From a virus, in IMG/VR virus record IMGVR_UViG_3300030107_005049, positions 1 through 27,471 of that record: a DNA stretch of 27,471 nt. One strand, written 5' to 3'. Below the pieces are notes generated by a model. It made no database searches. It was not told the DNA's origin and saw nothing but the letters and a program-made list of their open reading frames with translations. The position numbers and the translations under genes are program-made. This document shows positions 1 through 9,518 of this stretch, in pieces. Position 1 is the first letter of the stretch, and the number at the start of each line of letters is the position of its first letter.

Positions 1-1238
1 CCTGCACTGATAACCAATGTACCTGGAACATCTTCAAATGCAAGTTGTCCATTGGCATCAGAAATTAGAATCTGATCATTTGCACCACGTGCTACAGGGA
101 ATCTATAATTTGTTGCTCCACTACCAAGATGGAATGAAGTAGTAAATGTTGCACCAGTACCAACAGTATGTGTTGAACTATTATGAGTACTAGTGAAAGT
201 AGTTACAACACCAGCAACTGCACGTAGATTTGCTCCTGCATCAAGATCAGTTGCATCAACTCTACCAACTACATTTAAGACATTAGATCCATATGTAAAA
301 TTAGCATGATCAACTAATTCTTTAGAAGATCCAACAAAAGGAACACGAGTTGCTGTCAGATTACTTATTATTGGAGTTCCAGTTATAGTAACTCCTGTTG
401 CAGTAGTTTCGAGCTTATTATTGTTATTATGGAATAATTTTACATCAGCTCCATTATCTGCAGATATTAAAGTTTCATCTGCTGCCCCATTATATACTTT
501 AAATGCATTAGTATTGAGTGATATTGCAGATGTATCTGTAATCTTTAGATCACCTGTTGTGTTGTTTATAAAACCATGACTTGCATCATGATAAATCTGA
601 ATTGAATCACCATTACCAAATGTAGCTTTATTATTATCTTTAAATTGAATCTTACTTGCAGATTGATCAAAGGTAATATCATTAGTTGCAGAATTAAATA
701 CTACATCTGCACCAAAATCAACTGTACCATTAGCATCAATTGCACCATTAGTTGTTGTAACACCAGCTACTGTTAGACCATCACTTAAAGTTAAATCTGT
801 AACAACAGTTGTTCTAGAATTAATTGTAAGGAGATCTGTAATTGCATTACCAAGTGTAGTATTACCATTAAGGTTAACACCTTGAGCAAAAGTAGTAACA
901 CCAGTTACATTAAGATTTTGTGTTACTGCATCAGTTATATCCGTTCTTGTAATTGTAGATATACCTGCAATCCTTATTCCATCTAAATTTGCATTTGAAT
1001 CAACAATCAATGCAGAATTTACATTTACTTGGCCTGGAGTATGATCAATAAGTTTGTATATGTATTCTCCACCAATTTCTACAGGGTTTCCTGCAACATT
1101 ACCAATAAACAATCTTCCCGCTTTATTCCCAGAATTACCAGCGGTTCCCTGTTCCACAGTTGCTGCTAATTCTCCAAATTCCAAAGAACTAGGAGCAGCC
1201 GCACCAGTAGATCTATGTATCCTAATCTTACTGGCCAT
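1..1238 (-). CDS. Tail-fibre-like structural protein, N-terminal part (3' end outside window)
   Basis: The minus-strand frame starts at ATG 1238 and stays open to the left edge, giving 412 residues with no stop, so the C-terminus is missing. The N-terminus (MASKIRIHRSTGAAAPSSLE, then FGELA) matches the KIQ-x-RRS...L-x-x-GELA start common in marine phage fibre and adhesin-type proteins. At about residues 212-220 is IQIYHDASHG, followed by INNTTGDLKI, a repeat frequent in cyanophage fibres. Near the end of the visible part is YRFPVARGANDQILISDANG, the Y-x-FP...G-x-x-Q-x-L module seen in fibre shafts. The start overlaps the stop of the upstream 84-aa gene (TAATG), and GGAGG lies 9 nt before the ATG. 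Expected role: trimeric distal fibre or short tail fibre contacting the host surface. The receptor-binding tip is not visible, so specificity cannot be judged. Confidence 0.85.
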   Translation of the reverse strand, partial: MASKIRIHRSTGAAAPSSLEFGELAATVEQGTAGNSGNKAGRLFIGNVAGNPVEIGGEYIYKLIDHTPGQVNVNSALIVDSNANLDGIRIAGISTITRTDITDAVTQNLNVTGVTTFAQGVNLNGNTTLGNAITDLLTINSRTTVVTDLTLSDGLTVAGVTTTNGAIDANGTVDFGADVVFNSATNDITFDQSASKIQFKDNNKATFGNGDSIQIYHDASHGFINNTTGDLKITDTSAISLNTNAFKVYNGAADETLISADNGADVKLFHNNNNKLETTATGVTITGTPIISNLTATRVPFVGSSKELVDHANFTYGSNVLNVVGRVDATDLDAGANLRAVAGVVTTFTSTHNSSTHTVGTGATFTTSFHLGSGATNYRFPVARGANDQILISDANGQLAFEDVPGTLVISA

Positions 1239-1492
1239 TAGAACGAACCTCCATTAACGTCTAAATTTTTTGTATTTGTTGGTGTCAATTCTAAAGTTGC
1301 AACCCAGTTACTGGTTGTGGCATCATAAACTAAAACTGCACCATTTTCTAGAGAAGTAACATCAGTATCCCCAAGACTGCCTAATGTTCCACCACTAGCA
1401 CCAGAAGATGTTGTTGGAACTTTTACACCAGTTTGTTGACCAACTCTAACTTTAACATTAGAATCATTGTTAACACTTACTTTTATACCCAT
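1238..1492 (-). CDS. Small virion-associated protein (84 aa) preceding the tail fibre
   Basis: This 84-aa product begins MGIKVSVNNDSNVKVRVGQQ and has a Ser/Gly-rich middle (about residues 27-38). It then carries the LGDTDVTS...GAVLVYDATTSNWVA motif (about 40-66), which is common in marine T4-like phage fibre proteins and fibre-linked small proteins. It has no signal peptide or membrane segment. It starts 2 nt after the stop of the 113-aa gene, with AAGGA 7 nt upstream. Its stop overlaps the fibre start by one base, which suggests translational coupling to the fibre. A role in attaching or assembling fibres is inferred from motif and position only. No enzymatic motif is seen. Confidence 0.75.
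   Translation of the reverse strand: MGIKVSVNNDSNVKVRVGQQTGVKVPTTSSGASGGTLGSLGDTDVTSLENGAVLVYDATTSNWVATLELTPTNTKNLDVNGGSF
1248..1252 (-). promoter_or_regulatory. Shine-Dalgarno for the tail-fibre gene
   Basis: The minus strand reads GGAGG 9 nt before ATG 1238, inside the end of the 84-aa gene. It is the strongest ribosome binding site in the window and fixes the fibre start. Confidence 0.75.
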
Positions 1493-1494
1493 AG

Positions 1495-1836
1495 TTAAAT
1501 CCTTGTAGCTCCTTCTCTAACTAGAGCGGATCCTTCTACGATCCTTGTTTTCAATCCACCAGAATCAGTAATGAGAACATCATAAATGTAACGACCAGCT
1601 TTAATACCAGCTGTTACTGCATCAGTCATAGTTATTTTTACTATACCAGCAGAGGTATCTGTAAAAGTTACTGTAAAATCATACTTCGTCTTACTAGAAG
1701 CATGTTTACGAAGTTGTGCTGCCCCAGTATATCCAGTAAGATCTAAAGCAGAATCAGATGCATCACTCTCAAGATTGAATGTTTGTGTGAAATCCGTCCC
1801 TTGATCTATTACTAAATTTACAACATATACAGCCAT
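1495..1836 (-). CDS. Ig-like small baseplate/fibre-associated virion protein (113 aa)
   Basis: This 113-aa protein begins with VIDQGTDFTQTFNL, followed by LDLTGYTGAAQLRKHASS. The middle is a beta-rich segment (IVKITMTDAVTAGIKAGRYI), then YDVLITDSGG, and the end is VEGSALVREGATRI. The pattern QGTDF...LDLTGYT...GRYVYD...EG...TR is one I recognise from small beta-sandwich proteins beside tail-fibre genes in cyanophages. It resembles the N-terminal domain of BppU-type baseplate upper proteins. It is the first gene after a GATAAATA late-promoter box and has no visible Shine-Dalgarno. Position and fold suggest a baseplate-to-fibre adaptor. The family likeness is by pattern recognition, and the exact role is unknown. 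Confidence 0.75.
   Translation of the reverse strand: MAVYVVNLVIDQGTDFTQTFNLESDASDSALDLTGYTGAAQLRKHASSKTKYDFTVTFTDTSAGIVKITMTDAVTAGIKAGRYIYDVLITDSGGLKTRIVEGSALVREGATRI
1500..1504 (-). promoter_or_regulatory. Shine-Dalgarno for the 84-aa gene
   Basis: The minus strand reads AAGGA 7 nt before ATG 1492, overlapping the end of the 113-aa gene. Confidence 0.6.
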
Positions 1837-1863
1837 TATTTAAGATGTAGTTTCGTCTAGATA

Positions 1864-1871
1864 TATTTATC
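1864..1871 (-). promoter_or_regulatory. T4-type late promoter box (GATAAATA) for the fibre unit
   Basis: The minus strand reads GATAAATA, matching the NATAAATA late-promoter consensus of T4 (TATAAATA) and T4-like cyanophages. It sits in the longest intergenic gap in the window (38 nt), 3 nt after the stop of the 67-aa gene. It ends 28 nt before the first base of ATG 1836, which predicts a leader of about 20 nt. Recognition would be by the phage late sigma gp55 with gp33 and gp45, which are not in this window. Confidence 0.7.
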
Positions 1872-1874
1872 TAA

Positions 1875-2078
1875 TTATAACTTGTCAATTATCTTGTTAA
1901 GAAGAGACTTTATCTCTCCAACATCACCCTCCAATTTATCAATTCTTTCTATTTCACGAAGTTTTTGTTCTCTTCTAGTCTTATATGCAAGATATCCAGA
2001 TCTATCAGTATTGATAATAGCCTGACTATCCATATCTCTATAAAGTTCATTTGAACCTTCAACTTGTTTAAAACTCAT
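1875..2078 (-). CDS. Small coiled-coil protein (67 aa)
   Basis: This 67-aa charged protein begins MSFKQVEGSNELYRDMDSQA and continues INTDRSGYLAYKTRR. The C-terminal half (about residues 38-67) shows heptad-like spacing of I, L and V among charged residues, typical of a short coiled coil. Similar small proteins (MSFK...E-G...L-x-RD...G-A-I-I-N-T) occur in this neighbourhood in T4-like cyanophages. Its ATG overlaps the stop of the 2478-aa gene as TAATG, so translation is probably coupled. A late promoter for the next unit lies just beyond its stop. It may be an oligomerising accessory of the baseplate or fibre. Function is not established. Confidence 0.75.
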   Translation of the reverse strand: MSFKQVEGSNELYRDMDSQAIINTDRSGYLAYKTRREQKLREIERIDKLEGDVGEIKSLLNKIIDKL

Positions 2079-5000
2079 TATGCTAATGCTATTGTTCTAA
2101 AATCTTTAATACGAGGTACAATTGCTTGATTAGTAGATGTCAATATAACTTTAATTTGGAATCCGTGGAATTCTGGTAAATCATTTGCAGTAAATTGATA
2201 GTCTCTAAATTCATCTATTGTTCTAGAAGAAGGAACTTTCCTATCTGGTGTACCATCACTATTTGCAGCATTTCGTAGTTCATCTCCAAATCCATCACCA
2301 GTTGTATCTTTTAAATTACTAAAGCCAGGGAATAATATAAATGGTTCTTCATTAGATGGAACATCAGCTCTAAGTATACGATATAATACTCTAATATCAT
2401 TACTAACATGATTGAAGGCTGCAAATCTAGTTTGTAAAGAAGTTGCAGGATTTTCTAAGGAAACACGTTTAGTTATATAAATCGCAGAGGTTGGATCGTT
2501 AACTAAACTATTAACTCTACTATCACCCTTATAATCTGTTATTGGATTATCTACTCTATTTGTAGTAGTAATTATACCAAATCTATCCGTATCAATCATA
2601 GGTGATACATGTTGATCATTGGATGTTAATACTAACTCTGTAGTAAATGATTTACTACCAGGCAATGCAGTTAAATTATTTTGTTCATTAATCTTAGAAG
2701 CAATTATTCTAGGAGAGTCAAAGTAATTAACACCATTCAATGCAATATCAGAGAATCCTTCATCTGCAAATGAAACTTCAGTACCATTAGCACTAGTTCC
2801 AGTAACTGTTCTAACTCTACCACTTAACTGAGTATCAACAGGAGTTAAGAATTCTACCAGTGGTGTTATTGCTTCAAATTGAATATTTTGAGTTGCTCTT
2901 GTAAGTTCACCACCATCTAATAATGTTTTATCAATTCTTAATGGTATAGTAGAACTACTTCCATCTCTGGTTGTACCATTACCATTAGCACTAACATCAA
3001 TTTTAATATGATAACTATCAAGATCGGGTGCAATACTAGATTGTGATAATAAATGAGTTTTGTTAATTCTCCTCAATGAAATACCTGCAGTTTGATATTT
3101 GCGTACCTTAGTAGCAGCATCATGTGTTGCAGCAACACTATTATCTATAGCTCTTGTAATACCAGTAAGTTGTTTTGGAGTAGTACTGGAATTAGTTCCT
3201 GTATACTTAATAACTTCATCACCAATTTGAATATAGCCTGGGTTTGAAGTACTAACCGCAAGACCTTCAAAATCTCCCAAATTAGCTACACTATCAACTT
3301 TAATAGCAGAAGTTGCACTATTTGAATATTTTTGACTTAATGTTGTTACTGTATTGATACCTACTGCATCAGAAATAGTAACTCTATTATTTGCAGCGTG
3401 CATACCATGATTTCTATGGAAGACTTTAATATGCAATCCATCTTTATCAGAAGATACTGTATTAACAGTAGATGGTACACTATTAGAGATTGCTGAACCC
3501 GCTTTAGTTAATGTATTAGTAGTATCAAATGTTCCTTGAACTTCATGTAAAAGTAAACTATTAATATTAGATACTGCACCAACTGTAAATCTCAAACCAG
3601 TACCAGTATCACCCACAGTTGCACCAAGAACATCACCAGTTTTGTATCCAGAACCAGCTGTTGTAACAGTTATACTACCTACAGTTGAAGGAGTTCCACT
3701 AATAACTATAGTAGCAACTCCACCACTACCATTACCAGTAATGCTGGTAAGAGGTCTGCTAGTATACGTAGCATTTACAAGTCCAACACCAGAATTAGTT
3801 TGATGAGTTGCCGTTGCAAGAGGTCCAAGCAATGCTGTTACCTTACCATTAGCACTAGTATTATTAGTCTGAGACAATAAATCACCAACATTAATTCCAG
3901 TTACATTACCTGCACATTTGATATTTACTTCATTAGATTTTAATAATAATGGATTTCTTCTAAGAATAGGTCTTTCCATTTCACCAACACCTAATTCTGG
4001 ATTATAAAGTTTTAATATGCCTGGGCCAGAAACAAACTTACATCTGTTAAGTCTAAATTTAAGATCTTCATATTGGCTTGGAGTCCATGTTGCACCATTC
4101 TGTGATTTAAAGAATGATCCTAGATGTGGTTGAGAAGAAACAATTCTTCTTTCACTTTCTTCAAGATTTATATCTCTCAAATCTTCTTCTGACATTCTAG
4201 CAATATAAACATGATAATTAATAGATTGTGCTAATAATACAATTGCATAATCTTTAGATTGTCCTTCAAGGAATACTGGTGATGGGAAAGTAAATCTAGT
4301 ATAAGATTCATCAACACCTGTTTCGGATATATTGACAAATTCTGGATCTAATGTAACTTCACCAAATGATACAATACCTTGTGTTGGTAATCCAGTACGC
4401 ATTGTTCTTATTTGAAGAGTTACTGGAACTTTCACATCTTTTGTCTTAAACCAAATATCAACAGACTCAAGGAATATACCATTTGTTTCTTTAACTTCAA
4501 ATGATTGTGCTAATGGATCATTATCATCCTCTTCAAATCTAACTCTCTCTTCAAAAGATTCTGTCGTGTATGTTCTAGAACTACTAGAAGTTGTTGTTTT
4601 ATCATCAGTTACAGTTCTTTGTGATACCTCAGCATTTCTAATCATCATAATATCTTCTTGAACCGTATCAGTAGTTCCTTCAGCACGGAAATTAGCTTGA
4701 CATACAGATGGTTTATCAAGTGGACTGCGAGAATCTGTAATACTACTACTCAATCTAAATGTCTTAGTTCCTGTTGTAAATTCTGGAGCTGATATATGAC
4801 TAGGATTAGGAACAAACAATGATCCAATCAAAGCACCTTTTTCATCAGTAATCAATCTGGTATCAGTTACAGTAGCTTCAGCACCACTTGTTAGACCTAA
4901 GAGTTTCATATCCTTAGAAATTCTACCAAAATAAGCACCCAGAACTTTTTGTTGTAATGATCCAGTATCCATATTAAGAACACTACTAGTTGCAGAATAA

Positions 5001-8000
5001 CTAGAACTTATTCCTGTAGTAGATGCATATGGATTTACTGCATAAGTAATTCTTGGATCATTATATGATCCAAATTTATGATCTGGTTGTGCAACTCTAA
5101 AACTAATTCTTGGTGCTGAAGAATTTTTTATTGAATCTCCAGAAGTTCCAACAACTTGTTCACCAACTTGGAATACTCCATTATCCATACTAATTTCAAT
5201 TAATTTAGGAGTTATGTATTGTTCAACATTTTGCCCATCAAAAAATGGATAGAATCTAGTGCCTGGTTGTATTCTAGTTGCAACAAATTCAATATTCCTA
5301 GATCTCATATAAGGAATTGTCTCACGACTAACAAGTTTATCTCCAAGACTTTGTTCATCTATTCTAGCATCTACCTTAAATTGAATACCACTTCTTGACA
5401 TTCCAGTATCTACTGTAATAGTTTCTTCAAATGTATCTGTAATTGTAGCTCTAGATGTAGTAAACGTTCCCCAATCATTATTCTGAGTTCCTCGACTCCT
5501 ACCAGTTTGTTTAAAACCACTATTTGTTGTTCCCTTATGTTGAGTATCACTACTAGTTGATGACCATACCGTTTCCCATTCCCCCCAATCAGCAGGACTA
5601 AATCCAGTATTTGGATCTATTTTCAAATTATCTAATGTTTTTTGATAATCACCTTCAACTTCAACAACATTAGTTTTAAGTCTTTTTTCATCAAGCCAAA
5701 CATCACTACTTGGATTCAACTCTACTCCACCAACCCATGTAATTGATGCAAATGGATTAACGTTTTCCCATCTAGTCGCAAATTTTTGTTCGATATATGT
5801 TTCTGAAGTATAATCTAATGTTATTAAATCTCCAGTACGTTTTAATGCATTTGATTGTAAATCACTAACTTGTGTTAGATCTGCATTTGGATCGGAATTT
5901 GTTCCAATACCAATAACTTGTTCAGAACCGAGAAGAAGATCAAGACCATGAGTATAATGAGTTGGTCTCAATTCCCCTCTAGCTTTATCGATAGAAGCTC
6001 TAAAGTTTGGATGTCCTACAGCATGAGCTCCATGACTTCTAAAATTATCAACAAAAAATCCAGACTTAAATCTATTATCTCCAGTCTTAGCATCTACAAT
6101 AGTGAGACTAGAAGTATCTGTTTCTAATAATGATAATTGTGTATAAAATTCTACATTCTTCAATCTATTTTCCAATCTAGCAATATCCGACATAGTATAT
6201 CTTTTATGTCTAGCAAGAAGTACTTTAGAACTACCAGCTCGACGTATATATGGATTATTACTAATAGTAGCAACTATGAATGATCCAGCTGGATCTGCTG
6301 GAGGTACTACATCCTCTACAGGAGCTGAAGCACCTTTCTTTAATTCAAAATTACCATCTTTATCAAGATATATTTTATCAATTCTTGAGAGATAATGTGA
6401 ATATGTAAGAGACATTGACTCATCACCAACAATAATAGATGGTTTAACTCCACCCACAGCAAATGTGCGATTATCATAATCAAATGGTGAAATTGATGTA
6501 CTTACAGGTGTAGATGAAACTCTAGGTCTAACATCAATAAAATCAGAAACTGGAATTCCACTAAAAGTAGGTATATCGAATTCAAAATTATCTGCAGAGT
6601 AACTGTTAACAGTTGCAAAATCACCAACTTCACCATCTAATGTGTAATTATCAAATACAACAGTTAATCTTTTTGATGGAGTACTACTATCATCCTTTCT
6701 TATTATTCTAGCGAAATCATATAATTCAGGTCTTTGGCCATTATCAAATTGGAAATTGTCCACAATATCAGAATCACCATCAACAGTTGAACTGACCAAA
6801 CCATCTATTCCAGAAGATTGGAATGTTACAGTTTCATCTTTAATAAATTCTAAATCATTAACATATACAACATCTACAGTTGCGGTGGCAGAATTAACAA
6901 CTCTAGCCGCTGCACCAGATGTATTACCAATTAATACTTCACCTTGAATCGTATCAGTTAAATCTGCAGATCTATTTGTAAGTGTAACTGTAGGAAGAGA
7001 TGGATCTCCTGCAGTACTTGATTCAAAAATAGCATGAACTCTTACACCATCAGGTACATATAAACATATTTCTTTATCTTCTACTCTATTTCCATATACA
7101 GAATTAGCTGTTACACCATTTTGAGCTACAGTAACACCTTGAGTTTTATTAATAGTTATTGTATTACATCTATTTAAAGTCTTATTTTGAGATTTAATTA
7201 TAGTTTTCTTTATTGTGGCAACAAGAACACCCTTTGTACTGTTACTAATACCAGCAAATTTTAATGTAAGTGTTTTATATGTAGCATTAAATGATAAATT
7301 ACCAGAACGTAAAGAATAGATACTTCCATCAGAAAAACTAACATTATACTTTTCTTCATCAAATGGTTCAAAATATTCATTATCTTCGGTTAATGTAATT
7401 GTAGCTGTATTACTAGATACCGTAAATGTATAATTTTTTCTTACTAATATCTCAGAAGCACTTAAATCAACTTTAGATATAAAAGGTTCTGGTAAATCGG
7501 ATATAAGACCTGTATTACTTGGGTTAAGTAATCGTGGTCTAACAATGACAAAACGGGTAGAAGTACCAGTAGATGAAACTAATTCTTTTTGACAAACTCC
7601 AGCAACATCTGCAGCTAATGCAGCGATTGTAATAGTAGCACCAGTACTTGCAACTGCAGTAACTCTGTTATATGTTGGATCTGATTCTCCTGTTTTTTGA
7701 TATCTTACAATATCACCAATCTTAACACCACTTGAAAATCTCTGGCCACCTACACTGACAACACCATTTGTATGGTTAATAGTAAACTCAGTTCCTCTTG
7801 GAGCAGGGAATAAGAATCTAGAAAGATCAGTATCAGCATTAAATTTATAAGTTGTAGAATCTAATGTATAAGATTGATATACAGATTTAACATCATCAAA
7901 AGAATATTCTGTAACTGTAGCAATAGTTTGATTGGATTTAACACCATTAACTATAATGGCTTCATTTGTTATAAAAGTACCATTGGTTGATGTTAAACTT

Positions 8001-9514
8001 ATAGAAGCACCACTAGCTGCAGATTTTAAATATCCTCTTGCACCAGTATTAGCCCCTTCAATCAAAGACCCTTCAATTGCAGTAAGTGATGAACTTAATG
8101 TTAAACTTGTATATGTTTGTATATCCCACAAAAATAATTCATATTTTGTAGATGCATCAGAATATCTCTCAGCTTCCAACTTAAAGTCATATACTCTGGC
8201 TACGCCAATCTCACTACCAGCAGCATTCGCATGAGTACCTCCAGTTCTTTGGTCTCTTAAACTAACAGTTGCATTAGTACCAAGAGTTGTATTTGGTGCC
8301 CCATATACACGATTAAGCATTACTGAAGAAGTTTTATCAAAAACAAATGATTGTTTTTTTAATTCTCTAACTTCTCTTGGTTTTTCTACATCTAAAAAAG
8401 TATTACCAGTTCTTGTTACTTCATATCCTCTTACATAAGCTTTACCAGGCTCAAGCTGGTATATCATAGTATCACTACTTGGAGTATTTCCTTGTTGAGT
8501 TTTTTGATTGTCAAAATAAACACCATTATTTCCTTGTCTATCATTCAAAGACTCTCTAACATTTAATGCAAATGGTTTTACATAATAATTACCACTTTCA
8601 TCATACGTTCTTCTAGCAAATTCATCAGATAATATATTGTAATCGGTCTTTTCGACCATTTTCTCTTTAGCACCTTGATTTAATCTCAATAATTCAACGA
8701 AATTAGCATCAGATATATCATCTAAATCCTTTTTAATTAATGTTGTTGTTATCTGAAATCTATCAGCGCCAGGAGCTGCAAAGTTTGAAAATCCAGCTGC
8801 ATTATCAAACAAAGTGGAATCACTAAATGCGGTTACAATATTTTCATCAAGATATAAACCAATTCTTCCTGAAGGTGAATTACTATATTGATCTATAATA
8901 ATAGTTTGTTTAGTTATATTAAGAAAATATCCACGAATAAAATATACTCCATCCGCAATAGTACATGCAGATCCAATAGATGTTGCATTTAATGGTATAG
9001 CAGTAGCAAATGGATTTGTTGCAATAATACGAGAATTGCCATATTCAATATCAGAATCTGGAACTACAAAATTTTCCCCATCGACAAATTCAACCGTTTT
9101 AAAATCATCACCAGCTTTAGAATATTTTATATAAAGTGTATTATGTCCTCTATCAGATGTTGTTGATAGAATATAATTAACAACTTCCGCCTCTACACCC
9201 GATGTTTCACCTTTAATTGTTTTACCAACTAATTTATCAAGATATTCAGAAATTGGAATACCTAAAAATGTATCCTCTAATTCAACTGCATAATACTTAG
9301 CATCATATCCTATACCGCCTGGAATCACCATCGAACCTTCTTTAAAGAAGTGTTGTCCGAATTTCTCCATTTGGTTTTGGAGAATAGTTTGTAATTGGGT
9401 TAATTCCCTAGCCTGAACGGGGCTACCTGGCTTAAATAGAACTCGTTTAAAGTTCTTATCTTCATTAAAATCATCAAAATACGGAGAAACGTTCAGATTG
9501 GTCTCTTGAGGCAT
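2078..9514 (-). CDS. Giant DUF4815-type virion structural protein (2478 aa), outer baseplate
   Basis: The N-terminus contains FKPGSPVQARELTQLQTILQ (about residues 28-47), the signature of DUF4815-type phage proteins. A second family block at about 1100-1190 includes RYTMSDIARLENRLKNVEFY and FKSGFFVDNF. Further conserved structural motifs follow: IPYMRSRNIEF then FYPFFDG (about 1400-1430), and DPLAQSFEV (about 1665). The C-terminus, YQFTANDLPEFHGFQIKVIL then RTIALA, is also typical. Added modules include an AGSGY repeat (about 1953), an NHGMH motif (about 2035) and an IGDEVIKYTG module (about 2095). It lies 4 nt after gp8, in the position of T4 genes 9-12, which have no recognisable homologues here. 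Probable role: outer baseplate and fibre platform. It is much longer than a single T4 baseplate protein. Structural identity is confident; the exact subunit is not. Confidence 0.85.
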   Translation of the reverse strand: MPQETNLNVSPYFDDFNEDKNFKRVLFKPGSPVQARELTQLQTILQNQMEKFGQHFFKEGSMVIPGGIGYDAKYYAVELEDTFLGIPISEYLDKLVGKTIKGETSGVEAEVVNYILSTTSDRGHNTLYIKYSKAGDDFKTVEFVDGENFVVPDSDIEYGNSRIIATNPFATAIPLNATSIGSACTIADGVYFIRGYFLNITKQTIIIDQYSNSPSGRIGLYLDENIVTAFSDSTLFDNAAGFSNFAAPGADRFQITTTLIKKDLDDISDANFVELLRLNQGAKEKMVEKTDYNILSDEFARRTYDESGNYYVKPFALNVRESLNDRQGNNGVYFDNQKTQQGNTPSSDTMIYQLEPGKAYVRGYEVTRTGNTFLDVEKPREVRELKKQSFVFDKTSSVMLNRVYGAPNTTLGTNATVSLRDQRTGGTHANAAGSEIGVARVYDFKLEAERYSDASTKYELFLWDIQTYTSLTLSSSLTAIEGSLIEGANTGARGYLKSAASGASISLTSTNGTFITNEAIIVNGVKSNQTIATVTEYSFDDVKSVYQSYTLDSTTYKFNADTDLSRFLFPAPRGTEFTINHTNGVVSVGGQRFSSGVKIGDIVRYQKTGESDPTYNRVTAVASTGATITIAALAADVAGVCQKELVSSTGTSTRFVIVRPRLLNPSNTGLISDLPEPFISKVDLSASEILVRKNYTFTVSSNTATITLTEDNEYFEPFDEEKYNVSFSDGSIYSLRSGNLSFNATYKTLTLKFAGISNSTKGVLVATIKKTIIKSQNKTLNRCNTITINKTQGVTVAQNGVTANSVYGNRVEDKEICLYVPDGVRVHAIFESSTAGDPSLPTVTLTNRSADLTDTIQGEVLIGNTSGAAARVVNSATATVDVVYVNDLEFIKDETVTFQSSGIDGLVSSTVDGDSDIVDNFQFDNGQRPELYDFARIIRKDDSSTPSKRLTVVFDNYTLDGEVGDFATVNSYSADNFEFDIPTFSGIPVSDFIDVRPRVSSTPVSTSISPFDYDNRTFAVGGVKPSIIVGDESMSLTYSHYLSRIDKIYLDKDGNFELKKGASAPVEDVVPPADPAGSFIVATISNNPYIRRAGSSKVLLARHKRYTMSDIARLENRLKNVEFYTQLSLLETDTSSLTIVDAKTGDNRFKSGFFVDNFRSHGAHAVGHPNFRASIDKARGELRPTHYTHGLDLLLGSEQVIGIGTNSDPNADLTQVSDLQSNALKRTGDLITLDYTSETYIEQKFATRWENVNPFASITWVGGVELNPSSDVWLDEKRLKTNVVEVEGDYQKTLDNLKIDPNTGFSPADWGEWETVWSSTSSDTQHKGTTNSGFKQTGRSRGTQNNDWGTFTTSRATITDTFEETITVDTGMSRSGIQFKVDARIDEQSLGDKLVSRETIPYMRSRNIEFVATRIQPGTRFYPFFDGQNVEQYITPKLIEISMDNGVFQVGEQVVGTSGDSIKNSSAPRISFRVAQPDHKFGSYNDPRITYAVNPYASTTGISSSYSATSSVLNMDTGSLQQKVLGAYFGRISKDMKLLGLTSGAEATVTDTRLITDEKGALIGSLFVPNPSHISAPEFTTGTKTFRLSSSITDSRSPLDKPSVCQANFRAEGTTDTVQEDIMMIRNAEVSQRTVTDDKTTTSSSSRTYTTESFEERVRFEEDDNDPLAQSFEVKETNGIFLESVDIWFKTKDVKVPVTLQIRTMRTGLPTQGIVSFGEVTLDPEFVNISETGVDESYTRFTFPSPVFLEGQSKDYAIVLLAQSINYHVYIARMSEEDLRDINLEESERRIVSSQPHLGSFFKSQNGATWTPSQYEDLKFRLNRCKFVSGPGILKLYNPELGVGEMERPILRRNPLLLKSNEVNIKCAGNVTGINVGDLLSQTNNTSANGKVTALLGPLATATHQTNSGVGLVNATYTSRPLTSITGNGSGGVATIVISGTPSTVGSITVTTAGSGYKTGDVLGATVGDTGTGLRFTVGAVSNINSLLLHEVQGTFDTTNTLTKAGSAISNSVPSTVNTVSSDKDGLHIKVFHRNHGMHAANNRVTISDAVGINTVTTLSQKYSNSATSAIKVDSVANLGDFEGLAVSTSNPGYIQIGDEVIKYTGTNSSTTPKQLTGITRAIDNSVAATHDAATKVRKYQTAGISLRRINKTHLLSQSSIAPDLDSYHIKIDVSANGNGTTRDGSSSTIPLRIDKTLLDGGELTRATQNIQFEAITPLVEFLTPVDTQLSGRVRTVTGTSANGTEVSFADEGFSDIALNGVNYFDSPRIIASKINEQNNLTALPGSKSFTTELVLTSNDQHVSPMIDTDRFGIITTTNRVDNPITDYKGDSRVNSLVNDPTSAIYITKRVSLENPATSLQTRFAAFNHVSNDIRVLYRILRADVPSNEEPFILFPGFSNLKDTTGDGFGDELRNAANSDGTPDRKVPSSRTIDEFRDYQFTANDLPEFHGFQIKVILTSTNQAIVPRIKDFRTIALA

Positions 9515-9518
9515 TTTC

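Noticed and set aside
7932-8234. 100-codon plus-strand open frame, and other plus-strand frames of 63-80 codons (near 1054, 5918, 6756, 10665, 11359, 12545, 21928, 25417, 26361, 27064)
   Set aside because: All lie antisense to strongly supported genes, show no family motifs and have no sensible spacing or ribosome binding sites.
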